From Lotus japonicus (Eukaryota > Streptophyta > Magnoliopsida > Fabales > Fabaceae): DNA of 64,000 nt. Shown one piece after another: positions 23,730 to 35,322 of the stretch. Each line of letters opens with the position of its first letter. Within the stretch, counting starts at the first letter, position 1. A program made the position numbers and the translations under genes. The notes below the pieces were generated by a model, which made no database searches, was not told the DNA's origin, and saw only the letters and a program-made list of their open reading frames with translations. The stretch is taken from contig NC_080041.1 in the NCBI RefSeq assembly GCF_012489685.1, positions 26,401,780-26,465,779 of the forward strand, read 5' to 3'.

Positions 23730-26700
23730 TGTAAGACCCAAGTTTTTAAGCTTAGAATAAGTGGAAGAGATTTCCATTTACGATTAGGCTTGACGTATCG
23801 TGAAGGAAAAACCTGAACAAGAGTTATCGAAAGGAATAAATTTATGAAGGAGAAAGTTCAGGAAAAGTCTAAGGATTGTACCAAAGTCGATTTAAGTTAT
23901 AGCACGACTAATAATCGCTTTAAAACCTAGGACAAGAACCTTAGGAAATAAGACTATGTTCCACCCTTGGAACACTGTAGGAATTTCTTCCAAAAATCTT
24001 CAGAGAAATGTTAGAACTTCTCTTTTTCCATATATCACAATCGTTTCGAGGCGAAACTCTAGAATCTACGAACGTCCGATTCCAATCATCGGAAGTTTGC
24101 CGAAACTGAAACCCTGGTATTTCAAAACCCTAGAATCAACCGACGATGAAGACTTTTTCTATTCGGAGCTTCAAATGAAGATTCCACACGCGTACACCCA
24201 TTTCTCTTGATGATTTCAATCTTTCTTCAGAAGGAAGTTTTCTATTCCGACATTCGATGCAAAAAGTAACTTATCGGGTAAAATAGTTTTACACCGACTT
24301 TGCATTAGTCACCTAAAATACTAGGAAACCTCTTTTGAGTTTTGGATTTATGTTGCCAAAACCTATCTTAGAATTCACGGAGAATGAAGCCGGAAAAATC
24401 AGAATCGCGAAACTTTCGTTTTCCGCGTTTTGCCAACCTCTATATATAGCATTAAAAACAAGCCTCGAAAACCAAAAATCATACCGATATTTCTTTGAAG
24501 AATTAGAAGATTCAGCGGGGTGAATATCGTGTCTAAAATACGTTGGAATCAGTAGGAAGAATCGGAAATCACTCTCATATTTTTATCGTAACTCTATGAG
24601 CTAAATCCTCCGATATCTAAACAAAACTGTACCGGTTTACTAAATATCTATTCAACCTTATCCAATCTTTGATAAATATCTGTTCATACTTATCCAGTCT
24701 TTGATAAATATCTGTTCATACTTATCCAATCTTGATAAATATCTATTCATACTTATCCTATCCTTAATAAATATCTTCCATTTCATTCCCTATAAATATG
24801 TGAAGCTTGAAACAAAAACCTCACAAACACACACACACAACCCGCGGCTTGGAGAGAAGAAGGAGGAGGAGAGCTTTTCTTCATTTCTTGCTTGATCGTT
24901 GATTCAACAGTTGCTACTTCAAGGTTTCGAGGTATAGTCGCTAATCCTTACCTCTGATCGCTTTTTCCATAGCTTTTCTCTATGTCTTTCTGTGCTTATA
25001 GTTTTGAGGTTTTTGCAAAACTATCCTGAGTACTTCATTTTTTATTCTAAACATCTTCCTTACGTGCCCAAGAGCACTTCTGTCGGATTAGTTTTTCCGT
25101 TATGTCGCCGGATTTCCGCCGGAATCAATTTCTCCTTAAAATACCCATTTTGGGGTAAAGCTTCGTCCTTTGGGCTGAAAACTATCGCCTTAGCTTAGTG
25201 CTAGTAGGATTAGTTGTCATAAACGTCGTTGGTGACGTCCCCATCCAATTTGCATTTTGAGATTTCAGTTTTGAAATTCTGAGCTAAAAATAATGACCAA
25301 AATACCCCTGCGACAGTTTTCGATTCGATAATTTTTCTGAGAGTTTCCTTAGCCTAGATATCGCCTAAGAATACCTAGGAATCGATTTAGATCGAAGAAA
25401 AAGTTTGGAAACCCTATTTTACATAGTGGCCGAAACCTATTGCTTAGGGTACCGTGTCCAAAAATAATTTTTGGGTCTCTATGACCTGAGCCATTGCGTA
25501 GCTCTTTCGATTGTCGAAATTTTGGCGTTGGTTTCGTGTCATTCCGAGTTCTGTAGCTCGAGTTATGCTCGTTTTAGCGAACGAGGTTCTGTCGTCTATC
25601 CATGCTTAAATATTGTACTCCGAAGCTTCTTAAGCCTTGTCTAACGCTAGTTAGTGTTGTATTGACCGAATTGACTTGTTTTGATTGACCTTCGCTTCGT
25701 TTGCTCAAAGATTCGTTTGGAGGAACACTTGGAGCAGGAAAAGAGGATTGTGAAGGAGCGTTTGAAGAGAACCCTGGAGAATCTACAGGTGAGGGCTACT
25801 CTCTGAATTTACTAGATAATGCTTTAGGTGTCGACGAATTCGACTTGATTTATGTGTTATGCGCTTAATTGCTAAATGTCTGAAATGATTTCTGAGGCTT
25901 CGGCCGAGCTTGTTGATTTCATGATGCTTTGATATTGTGTGCTAAATGATTCATATGCTATGTGCTACATGGTTAATCTAGGATGTGTGATATCTGCTAT
26001 TTATGCTAAGTGCTACGTGTTTAAATTAGGATATGTTGATACATGATTTATGATTGTTGGATTGTGCTGACTTAACTATGTTATTACACATATATCTGTT
26101 ATGCTTCAGAGTGAGGATAACGGGCATGTTATGCCGATTTTATTTTGAGATTTTGAGGAAGTTTCATGGGACGGACCGAGGTTCGTACCCTATTATTGTT
26201 TTATGGATCAAGACCTTCTCTAAGGAAAATGAGTTTGAAAATGATATTGGAAAAACCCCATTTGAATTCACGTAAGAACTCGGGTTGTTCTGTCTAAGGC
26301 AAGAAGGGCTTTTAATGAGGCATTGTGCCCGGCCAGCTTACCTGGGAACTTCTCGGGCCATTACTTGGGTGATGATGGACCTTTTGTTTTGAGACCTTCT
26401 CCAGGGAATCATTGGAATTATAGGATCTTTGAAACTAATAGGATTAGAGACGAAACTTAAGCAATTTCATAATGAACCTCCATAATGTATTAAACAACCT
26501 CAAAACCCTTAATATAATGATAAAAGACTCAGACGAAAGTTTAGGGCTTGAACATTAAGTTTTGAAAAATGAGAAGTGTCGTCGAGTCCAAGAGTTGAGA
26601 AAACTAGTAAGTTTTTGAGTATGTTGATGCTCTTGTGCTGTTGGAGCAGCTGTGTTGTTGGACTATCCGGGGGATAAGTCCGGGAAATTGATAGTTTCCG

Positions 26701-28107
26701 AGTATGTTGATACTCTTGCTCGTTGAGCAGTTTTGACCATCGGATTGAGATGAGTCGGATGATTTGGAGATCATCATGAGTTATGTGTTGTTGTGGAGAC
26801 GTGTCTTTTGTCGCAGAATCGACTGTTACCTTAGGGTAAGCTTTTAGAGACATTAATTTAGCTAGAACACGTGGCGACGTGTCGAGTGAGATTCGGAGAC
26901 GTTGTTTGACTAATCATCCTGCATTCATGCAACATTAATGAGGTATTAACACAGGACGTACTCTGGACCTCGTCGGTTTCCAAAATGGTCATAAGACCCG
27001 GAATGCCGTGTAAGAGCGTTTGTAGACGACTCTTGTAGCAGACCGAAATGGCAGACCTTCGGGTTTACTGCTGATCTGACTACCGCTGTTGTTGGAGTAA
27101 GAGGCACGCGGGCCGAAATGGTCCCACCGTGGCTGGTGTTAGGGCTGATCCGTTTGATGTCCATCCCTTTCCGGAATGCATTTGGTTAACTGGGTTAACC
27201 GCCATATCATTTCATGCAACATGCATACTGACTTAGTTGCTGAGTGTGATTGATAATTGTTAATCTTATCTGATGCATGTTAATTGTTATTACTGTCTTT
27301 TATATTCATTGTGAAATATACAACCCTAGGATGCTATCTCTAACTTATAAGTCTAAGTAGCTATCTATATCTGTATCTATTGGATTTATTATTTACATAA
27401 TTCTTTGGAGTTGACCCTCGCGTCTTCTGTGTGTGCTTTGGCGGACAAACGCCCTTTGTCAGATGTCTATGGCGGACTGATTCACGATGGTTCACCCTTC
27501 GGGGGGGACTAGGTTTGAGATGCCGGAACAGGAGCGCATCGCGGTAGCAAGAGGAGGACGGATGGTGTACATAGACTAGGTCGTTCTGGATTCAGATTCG
27601 GACGACGATCATGCTAGCATGTAGGTTTTAGTGCTGGTGTGAGCTCCTCGAGATAGGATTAGTGTAGGAGTAGAGTCTTAGCTTTGACCGTTATGGTTTC
27701 TTTTGGGAACAAGGTAGTTTCCCGCCTATAGCTTTTTGTGTGGTTTCTCTACGGGAATCACAGAGAGTTGGTTGGGTTAGGAGGTCTTGTTTTAGGCCAT
27801 CTGGGCTGACTTATTCTCATTTTTGAGGTTTGTGTTGCGGACACTTAACCTTTACTTTTGGTCTGTACCTTTGCCTACGGGCGTTACCTTCTGTTACTTC
27901 CCGTCACTGGAGGTTTACTCGTGACGTGGTTTTCTACTTACAGCGGGGGGCTGTATTTATATTATACATTAGTTCTGTTATCTTTTGTTGGGAGTTTATT
28001 TCTTTTAGTCTTTGTTTATATTATCGACGAAAAAAAATATTCACGTTTTTCCGCTTAAACTTTCTTTTTGGTTACTAAAGTGACGCCACCGAAATCGGGG
28101 TGTTACA
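23730..28107 (+). repeat. LARD 3' LTR, copy B
   Basis: A 4378-bp LTR with TG...CA ends, directly followed by TCTCC at 28108-28112. It has four 32-bp tandem units in U3. Confidence 0.94.
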
Positions 28108-28112
28108 TCTCC

Positions 28113-28948
28113 AATGTATAGTCATAATAAAAGCGTGCTCTTTTTCTCCGAAAGGAGTTTTTTAACGAGGCGCTCCATCAATAAAATGAAAATTCATGAA
28201 ATTCATGACCAAAGATTCCAGGGATTCCTTGACGATCGGAATTGCCGATCGATGCAAAGAATTACGGCGATCACTAGGTGGGACAAGCTTGATCCCCAAA
28301 GGGGCTTGCTGGAGCCCTGAAGGTGGCGGTGATTTCACAAATGGCCTTTGACGCTTGGGAATCACCCCCCGGAAAGTCTGACGTGATCGCCGGTCCCGTA
28401 AACGATGTGCTGGGTAAGTCTCGCCAGAATACGACGAGCATCATTAACTAGGCAAAAGTCTTGGGGCCCCCAAATGGCCATTGGGACCCAAGCATTGTAA
28501 GCCCCGAGCGGGCAAAGCCCCGGGCAAAGTCCTCAAGAATGGAGGCCATTTATCCCTTTGGGGAAAACGTTCAAAGTCTTGACGGAGAAATGCCAAGCAA
28601 CAAGCCCTAGTTAAAATTAACGCACAAAATCGTTAGGCGTAATTCAATCCCATGACGCGTGAAAAATAGCGCAAGATATAAGGTCGGCGAATGAATAAGG
28701 TGGAAGGCGAGTGCTTGGTCACTCAGGATGTTGAGTATTTTTCTACTCTGAGGCGTTGGGGAATTTAACTATGAAATTCATTCTTAAATTTTTTAAAACA
28801 ATAAGAATGCGGCGAAGGCAATTACTCGACAAAATTTGGTGTTCAAAGGCGATATAAAAACAATGGCGAAATGTTGCTTGCATATAGAGAAATGACAGGA
28901 AAGTACATTACAGAGGGCGGTAAAGGTTAAGTACAAACTACAGTTACA
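28113..28948 (+). other. Tat spacer between pol and the antisense gene, copy B
   Basis: Non-coding Tat sequence separating the convergent gag-pol (+) and antisense gene (-). With 18733-18834 it makes a spacer of about 0.94 kb once the LARD is removed. It contains an AATAAA at about 28127. No conserved ORF is visible. Confidence 0.75.
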
Positions 28949-31582
28949 TTATTCATTATTTCTTTCTTCTTCTTCTTCTTCTCTTGTTTCTTCTTCCTCT
29001 TCTTCAGTTGCGGTCCAGAGGTTTTGATCAATCAAGGGAGGATCGTCGGGACCAACCAATCCTTCAGCAGTGATTTCTTTCATCACTCCCATGGCGCTAA
29101 AATCAAGATTTGGGAACAAGTGTTGGGCCTGGTCTTTGGCGAGGTAGAAGCCCCGTTCACGGCTGTCATAGGCAATATCGGCGGCTTGTTCCCTCGCCTC
29201 AGTGGCTTTGGCTTTCTCCTCTGATAGCTCGCCCTCTAGCTCTTTAATCCTCGCAAGAAGAGAAGTAATCTCAGCATCTTTCTTGACGAGGGTTGCCCCA
29301 TGAGCCTCATTCACCTTCTTGATCTCTTCAGAATTAGCCCGCATCGCCTCCAGATTTGCCGTCACCAAGGCCAAAGACTCGGCAGACTTTTTCTCCTGCT
29401 CCGCCAGCATCTTTTTTGCCAACTCCAGTTCAGCGCTCAATGTTTCAAACTCTGACTCCTTGGCAGCCAGCGCCTTGCCTTTGGCGAGCAAGTCCTTCTC
29501 TAATTGATCCTTTTCTTTTCTACAAGCTTGGAGGCTGGAATCAAGGTCGTCCGCTTCCTCCTTCATCAGCTTCAGATGGTCTTCCAGCTCGCCGATCTTG
29601 ATTCCCGCCGCGCCAATCAACTTGTCAGCATGGACTTTGTCTTTTCCCGCCTGCGCCACCAGTTTGTCGAAGCGCCTTTCCCAAGCAGCGGCGGCTTCTT
29701 GATGCTGAGCGCTCTCAGCCTTCAACCGTTCGGCTTCAACGGCTGTGGAGTTGAATTTGTCAAACGCGTGGGCGAAGATGCACCCAGCGCGTAGAAGACA
29801 GGCAAGGGTTTCCTCCTTGGTCTCGTTGATGCCTCGGCTTAACACTTCTTTCTCTATGGCGTCGCGGTTGAGGCCAGTGAGCAAGAACTATGAGGGCTCA
29901 ATAGCATTGGATAGCATGTTGAAGTGGCTAGAAGAACCACCTCTGTTACCAAGAGCTTGCTCAATCTGGGCTGCCTCGGAAGTAGTGGCGGCACCGGGTG
30001 AGTGTCTTTCTTCTTGGCGAGGTGGGGGAGACAAGGAACGCTCATCGTTCGTGGGAGGCGGGCTAGGAGGTGTGACTTGGCGCAGGGAGACTTGGGGTTT
30101 TCTTTTTCTGTTTCCCTTTCTTTCTCCCCGGCGGCACCGGAGCCTGTGGTGGCAACTGCGGCGCTTGTGCCAGCAGTTGATGGCTGGTCAGTAGTTGTTG
30201 TTGTGGCGCCTATGGTGGAAGACTTGGCGGCGGCACCGGTAGCTGTACCAGTGGCTGTAGAATCGAGGGTCGTGACAATGACAGGCTCAGTGGCCGCGGC
30301 GGCGGAAGCTTTGGCGGTAGAGAGTTGGCTCGTCCCGTCAGTTGGAGACTTGGAGCTTGCATTGGCGGCGGCGGCGGCAGCTTTCTTGCCTTTGGGCACG
30401 GCGGTGGCGGTGGGCTGAGCGCCGGGGTTGGAAGGGCCAGCCGAGGAACCTTTGACTAGTCTCCTCCTCTTGGGACCCTGAGCGCCTTCAGCTTGATTCT
30501 CCGTGCCGCCCCATTTTTTCCCGTCGCCCTCAGTGTTAAACTTTGGGGAAAAACGGGCCATTTTCCTCTCCCGGGCTTTCAAGAGCTCAGCGTTGGTGAA
30601 GTTCATGTCTTCTGCAAACAATAAATAAAAAATTAGTAGCAACATAAGGAGTAAAAAAGAGAATGTCGATGGTAAAAGTAAACTATAGGTGACCTAAGAA
30701 TTTGGGTGTCCTTGAGAGGCGAGCGCCCTCAAGGACCGTTGAGCAGTCGAGGACGGGAAGCGGAGCAAGGAGACTCAAAAAAGCTTTGTCGTTGGCGGAC
30801 AAAGATTCTTCCGGAGGATCGGTAATCCCGTTGGGTTTTTCCGTCCAGTAAAGGGGAAAAAGGGCAGTCCCGTCCCTAAGGGTGAAGGCCTCTGGGTAGG
30901 CGGGGTGGACCGCCACGCGGAAGTACTTCCGGGCAAAGGAGGATTTCGCGTTGCTTTTATGGGGATTCAAACACTTGCGGCCGGCCTGGGCCTTTAGGGA
31001 GATCCATCCTTTATTTTTTATGGACTTAGGGTCAGCATCATAGAGGTAGAAGAAGCTGGTGGGAGTTGGGGCGGTGCCAACCGCGGCGCACAAAATTTCA
31101 AAGCACCGGATGAAGGCCCAGGCGTTGGGGTGAAGTTGACAGGGAGCCGCGTTGATGTCGTGGAGGACGGTTTGAACAAAGGGCGAGAAGGGGAGCCTGA
31201 TTCCAAGTTCGTCAAACATATATTCGTACACAAAGAAAAATTGGGATCTCTTTACGTCGCCATTGGCCTTATGAAACCAGGGGCGGTCCCCGGTACTGCA
31301 GGGCCAAATCCTGAGTTTGGCGTTAAACTCGTCGTCGACAGACAGGCCGCCAAGGTTGCTTACGAATTCCACGATAGGATCACTATCCTGGAAAATGGAA
31401 GGTTGGTCTATGGCTTCGTGTGTGGGTGCTTCTTGGACTGGAAGGGGCAGAGTGGCAAAAGTTTTCAGTCGAAAAGAAGGGATCTCCGGGACCTCCAAGC
31501 GGAGGCCGCCGATTGCGGTGGAATCAGGGTCGCTTCCAGAAGAAGAAGAGGGGTGATTAGAGGAGTTAGGGTCTGAGGCCAT
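28949..31582 (-). pseudogene. Tat antisense gene (aORF), copy B: intron-containing, frameshifted
   Basis: Read from ATGGCC at 31582 on the minus strand. Exon 1 (31582-30694) encodes about 296 residues resembling the plant 'putative transposon protein' (Transposase_28-like) family found in antisense ORFs of Tat elements such as Grande and Retand. An 82-nt GT-AG intron (30693-30612) joins it in frame to an exon coding for E-D-M-N-F-T-N-A-E-L-L-K-A, then a basic patch (K-R-R-R) and a Pro/Ala/Thr-rich linker. A one-base loss at about 30083, not seen in copy C, breaks the frame. A TAG at 29888-29890 separates this part from a 312-residue coiled coil with an acidic Glu-rich tail. The protein's function is unknown. 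Confidence 0.82.
30612..30693 (-). other. Coding intron of the antisense gene, copy B
   Basis: On the minus strand, TTAG|GTCACC is the donor and TTTGCAG|AAGAC the acceptor after a T-rich tract. Splicing joins a phase-1 exon end (g) to aa and restores a continuous frame across otherwise separate ORFs. The matching intron in copy C is 62996-63077. Confidence 0.8.
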
Positions 31583-31656
31583 CTTTTATGATCAAATGAG
31601 GAAAGGGGAAAAGATGAGTAGATATATGATGCAGAGATAAGGGAAGGAGGACTCAC
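31583..31656 (-). other. 5'-leader intron of the antisense gene, copy B
   Basis: On the minus strand, TCCG|GTGAGT is a perfect plant donor, and an AG ends directly before the start codon (CATAAAAG|ATGG). The 74-nt intron would lie in the 5' untranslated leader. It is short but within the plant range. Confidence 0.55.
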
Positions 31657-31794
31657 CGGAGAAGGATGTGTAGAGTGGGTAGCGGAAAGGGTGATAGGCG
31701 ACGGCACCGGAGCGGAAGTCGGAGGAAGGAGCTTGGTAAGCGATAAGGGAAGTAAAAAGGGGTCTCGGAAAAGGATGATTGTAGGGAAGAAGGG

Positions 31795-31802
31795 TTTTTA
31801 TA
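31795..31802 (-). promoter_or_regulatory. TATA box of the antisense gene
   Basis: Minus-strand TATAAAAA sits in CCTATAAAAACCC, about 210 bp upstream of the start codon and about 140 bp upstream of the leader intron donor. It lies inside the Tat element between the antisense gene and the 3' LTR, so the gene appears to have its own promoter, separate from the LTR promoter. Confidence 0.6.
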
Positions 31803-31951
31803 GGCAAAGGGGGGAAGTTGGAGGAGTGACGCGTGTTGGACGCGTGTGGAAGATTGAAAGTCATGATGATTTCTGGGGAAGTGGAGCGCGTGTGATGGGA
31901 GTTACTGCGCATGATGGGACAGTTATGAAAAGTGAAACGACGGTTCCGGAT

Positions 31952-31963
31952 AAAGAGGGAAAT
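31952..31963 (+). other. Probable Tat polypurine tract
   Basis: AAAGAGGGAAAT lies directly before TGATGTAGC, the probable 3' LTR start. Confidence 0.5.
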
Positions 31964-32692
31964 TGATGTAGCTGACGCATCACGTGGGGCAGTTAGGGAT
32001 TTGAAAGGTTTTTGAAATAAGAGAAAGCGCGAAAGGCCTCGCCACCATAAAAACCAAGCGCCATCGCCTGACAATTGCCAGTCAACACTTAGGTGATCAG
32101 TACATGACCAATGCCTGCCACCTTTCTCGCTGGCGAGTGATCGCTCACCTACTCCAACTGTGGACTTGTGGACTCGCCAAGTTTGGGTTGCTCGATCTCG
32201 CCGCATGTGGACTTGTGGACTCGCCAAGTTTGGGTTGCTCGCCGAGACCAGTGGACTGAGATTGAAAATGCTTTTCCTTTTGCTTAAGCCATGTTGGCGA
32301 CGTAGTTTTCTTCTTTTCTCTTAAGCCATGTTGGCAGCTTAAATTCCAGCGTACTATAGGATGCTTTTTAAAGACATTTGAAAGACACACTTAGCTCTCA
32401 TACTTCAAGCTCGGTGTCTTGTGGACTAGTGGACTGGGCGAGCCCCTAGAGGGGCAACGCCCAGTGTGTAGCCCGCCAGGGGCGAAGGTTTGGCCTTAAG
32501 TTGGGCCTTAGCTTCAGAGGCCCAATTGGCCCAATAGGTAGTGCCCAAGCTCTATAAATAGGAGGTGGTTACTAGTTGTAAAGGACTTTTGGTTCATTTG
32601 ATGAAATAACACATGAAATTCAGCATTCTCTCTCTCGTTCTCATTCTCTCTTAGCGCATTCTTCCACTCCCTAGGTACTACCCCTATCTTCA
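31964..32692 (+). repeat. Probable Tat 3' LTR, copy B
   Basis: The start is set by TG after the purine tract and the end by the CA near 32692. It contains a G-box CACGTG at 31981, a CCAAT at 32522, a TATA box at 32553-32560 and a pyrimidine-rich leader. Two copies of a 34-bp repeat lie at 32161-32194 and 32208-32241. The 5' LTR is absent from the window, so both ends are estimates. Confidence 0.6.
32553..32560 (+). promoter_or_regulatory. Tat LTR TATA box
   Basis: TATAAATA lies 27 bp downstream of a CCAAT motif and about 30-60 bp upstream of a CT-rich leader, the standard layout of a plant LTR promoter. Confidence 0.6.
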
Positions 32693-33186
32693 ATGTTCAT
32701 TCCCAGAACAAAGTTGAAATTATTATTCCTGGAAATCTTCAAAATTGTGTTTGGTAACAACTTCTCCTAGGAATCTTTATTTATATTTCAAGAAATAATA
32801 AAAATTTCATATCTGGGTCTATATTTTTGTAACCTCGTACTAAACGTGGGTATCTACTTTCCAACTTTTTAAATTTTTCAGCAATGAATCAACTAATCTC
32901 AACTCTTCCTTTGCCCTGTGGGTCTCAAATTCAAAAGAAACATCTATGAGATCTAGAGATTGGTTTGTGATATGATGTTAGATGATTTATGATATAATAT
33001 TAAATGGCCGAAGATATTTGATGATGTTGGCTTATATGAGGGTGTCTATACTGAATAAATATAGATATGAATGATTTTGGCTTGGCATCACATCTTTTAT
33101 TACGTTCTATAAAATCAATTCAAGATAATTATTTTAGTACGAGAGTCAAAGCACACTTCATGTCCCTTCTCTTAATCTTTTGAGGG
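32693..33186. other. Intergenic, no feature seen
   Basis: AT-rich sequence with no convincing ORF, repeat or RNA gene. It is probably the host flank of Tat copy B. Confidence 0.5.
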
Positions 33187-34816
33187 TGATAAGTGTCAAT
33201 TTTACGTGTTTTTAAATATCATTTTAAGCACTTATTTAACATGTATGCTTGCATTGTTGATTATTTTATCCCCATAAGTAGTTAATTTAGTAAATACTTA
33301 ATTTTAGTATAGAAATAGAGTAAATATTATATTTTCACATTTAATCTTTTGTTTTCAATGATAGGTGAAAATCTATGAAGATTCGTGCCACAAGATGTCA
33401 AAAGGCCAAGAAATGAAGAATCTCGCTTAAGCCAAATGTTACTCGCTTAAGCGAAATTATATGGTAAAGCGTATCAGTTCTGGAACACAATCTCACTTAA
33501 GCCAAATTCTTTCCCGCTTAAGCGAAGCTTTTAGCGGCATAGAAGAAAAGTGAACCCTCGCTTAAGCGAGACTTATGCGAATCTCGCTTCAGCTTTAAGG
33601 AAAGACTCTCGCTTAAGCAAGCCAAACCGCCTTGAACCCTTATAAAATGCCAGAACACGATTTTTTTCGGGATCTCTTCCATTCTTCACCATTTTTCCTC
33701 CCTAAAATATTCAGAGGAGGCTGGGCTTCATGGAGGAAGGGTCCCTAGGCTAGGAATTGATGGAGTGGAGCCTTGGAGCATGGTGACAATCTCTTGGAGG
33801 CTATGGAAAGCTTGAGAAAGTTTCCATCCGAGGATTCGTCGCCGTTCTTCGGGTTTCATCTCTTCCTTTTTCTTATCTCTTGTATATGTTCTTTTCTAGA
33901 TTTGTATCTAGAATGTATTAGCTTAGTTCTTTGATTGTTGTAAACTCATTTATTGATGTAAATGGAAATCTTTCATGTATGGTGTTTCTCTTTGTACTTC
34001 ATGTTTCTAACCAATCAATTGATAATCAAAAGACTTCACTAATTTATAAATGGATCGAGAGGTTTATATGAGTTGGTGTATGCTTAGATCAATGAAAGTA
34101 GAACGCCTATGTCTTAGGTCACGCTGTGTGTTAAAGTTTTGCTTTCTGCACTTCAAGTATCAATGATTTATGTTAGATTTCTATGGACTAGCATGAAATC
34201 GAGAGATAATTGCGGGTTCGGTTCAAGAGATAAACCACTCAATGAGCTATTTGTCTTAAGGTGAAAATATCTTGGGTATGAACTATAGTGGATTTCCATG
34301 TGACAAGTGAGGTTTTGAGTTCTAACAGGAGTTTCCGGAGTGACAACGAAGATTCGCAAGCCTAGGGTACCTTGTCTTATGATGAATTGGTCTTTGGGAA
34401 TGTCTTTGAGAGAGAATTTGAGCTTTAGAATTCTTTTTGGGTTTTCTAGATGGTAAGGGATTACGTTTAGGAATTCCAACTGATAGATTTACCTAGGCTA
34501 GGGATAGTTAGGTGGATAGTTCTCGGCATCGTAAATGGAGTGAACCATTACAAAAGTGTTTGAGTTGAAAGCAATTAGAGGACTAGGTGAATGCATTCTA
34601 AATATGTTTTCTTCTTCGTTACGTCTGTAAACATTCTTTTACCGCTTTCCTCATATTGAAAATCACAAAAACAAATTCTTCAAATATTTCTTTATCCGCT
34701 TAGATAAATATTTAACTAGTGGAACTAATGTTCACACAATCCCTGAGGACGATAAACTCATATCTGCTTTACTACGATTGAATCATAAGGGTTTGGTTCC
34801 AAAGCAGTACAAACAA
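33187..34816 (+). mobile_element. Candidate solo LTR
   Basis: A roughly 1.63-kb non-coding block starts TGATAAGTGTC and ends near GCAGTACAAACAA. It is flanked by TGAGGG at 33181-33186 and again at 34817-34822. It has an internal TATAAAA at 33641 and a closing section with the look of an Athila/Gypsy LTR end (CCCTGAGGACGATAA at about 34741). The right end does not give a clean CA plus 5-bp duplication, so the boundaries and class are uncertain. Confidence 0.45.
33423..33620. repeat. Cluster of CGCTTAAGC palindromes
   Basis: The 10-bp palindrome CGCTTAAGCG occurs at 33444, 33515 and 33559 (the last extended to a 14-bp palindrome, 33557-33570). Half or one-mismatch versions lie at 33424, 33493 and 33610. 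All lie upstream of the TATAAAA at 33641, within the putative U3. Confidence 0.8.
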
Positions 34817-34822
34817 TGAGGG

Positions 34823-35225
34823 AAAAACATTTATAAGAGGGTAAATTTAACTACTTGGTGTTCATGCTTTAAGTACTTTATTTGGTCGTAATACATATGT
34901 AAATGAGTTGTACGAATAAAAAAAATTCATCTGTTATAAAAAAAACATATAAATCTGGAATTTTATAATTAGCTAATGAAGGAAATGTGGTATGATACAT
35001 GTTTTACAAAATGTAATTGTAATATTTTAGATTTAAATAAAATATTTGTATTTTTAAGGCTAAAATTTGTAAATGCCAAGGTAAAAACATTACTTGACTA
35101 TATTATATTAGTTTATTAAATTTAAAAAACGGTATTGAAATAGAACCTATCATTTTTGCAATTGTTATTGAAAATTGAAAATATGATATTTAATAAATAA
35201 ATACTTGATATACTATATGTCATCA
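34823..35225. other. AT-rich intergenic, no feature seen
   Basis: No ORF, RNA gene or clear repeat is visible between the candidate solo LTR and the ATCT microsatellite. Confidence 0.5.
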
Positions 35226-35298
<73 letters not shown>

Positions 35299-35309
35299 TT
35301 ATCTATCTG
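35226..35309. repeat. (ATCT)n microsatellite
   Basis: About 20 ATCT units with two imperfections, ending 5 bp before the 5' end of a Helitron. Confidence 0.97.
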
Positions 35310-35322
35310 TAAATCTATATAA

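Larger units (their letters stand above)
18835..28107 (+). mobile_element. LARD-type element, copy B
   Basis: Same structure as copy A: LTR 18835-23200, 529-bp interior 23201-23729, LTR 23730-28107. It is inserted at the identical Tat base with an identical TCTCC duplication, so A and B descend from one insertion event. Confidence 0.93.
15165..32692 (+). mobile_element. Tat-lineage retrotransposon, copy B, with the same nested LARD
   Basis: Copy B begins mid-protease at the gap (base 15165 matches 1668). It runs through pol, the nested LARD (18835-28107), the post-pol spacer, the antisense gene (28949-31582) and a probable 3' LTR from 31964 to about 32692. It is nearly identical to copy A where they overlap. 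The right end is tentative because there is no 5' LTR in the window to align against. Confidence 0.88.

Noticed and set aside
28135..28165. Hairpin CTCC-GAAA-GGAG followed by T run, like a bacterial terminator
   Set aside because: The sequence is plant nuclear DNA inside a retrotransposon, where such terminators do not apply.
29745..30194. 149-codon plus-strand ORF opposite the antisense gene
   Set aside because: Shadow of the Pro/Ala-rich and coiled-coil coding strand; it changes length between copies with the frameshift.
31592..32227. 211-codon minus-strand ORF upstream of the antisense gene
   Set aside because: It spans the LTR boundary, the TATA box and the leader intron; its composition is random and it is better explained as promoter and leader.
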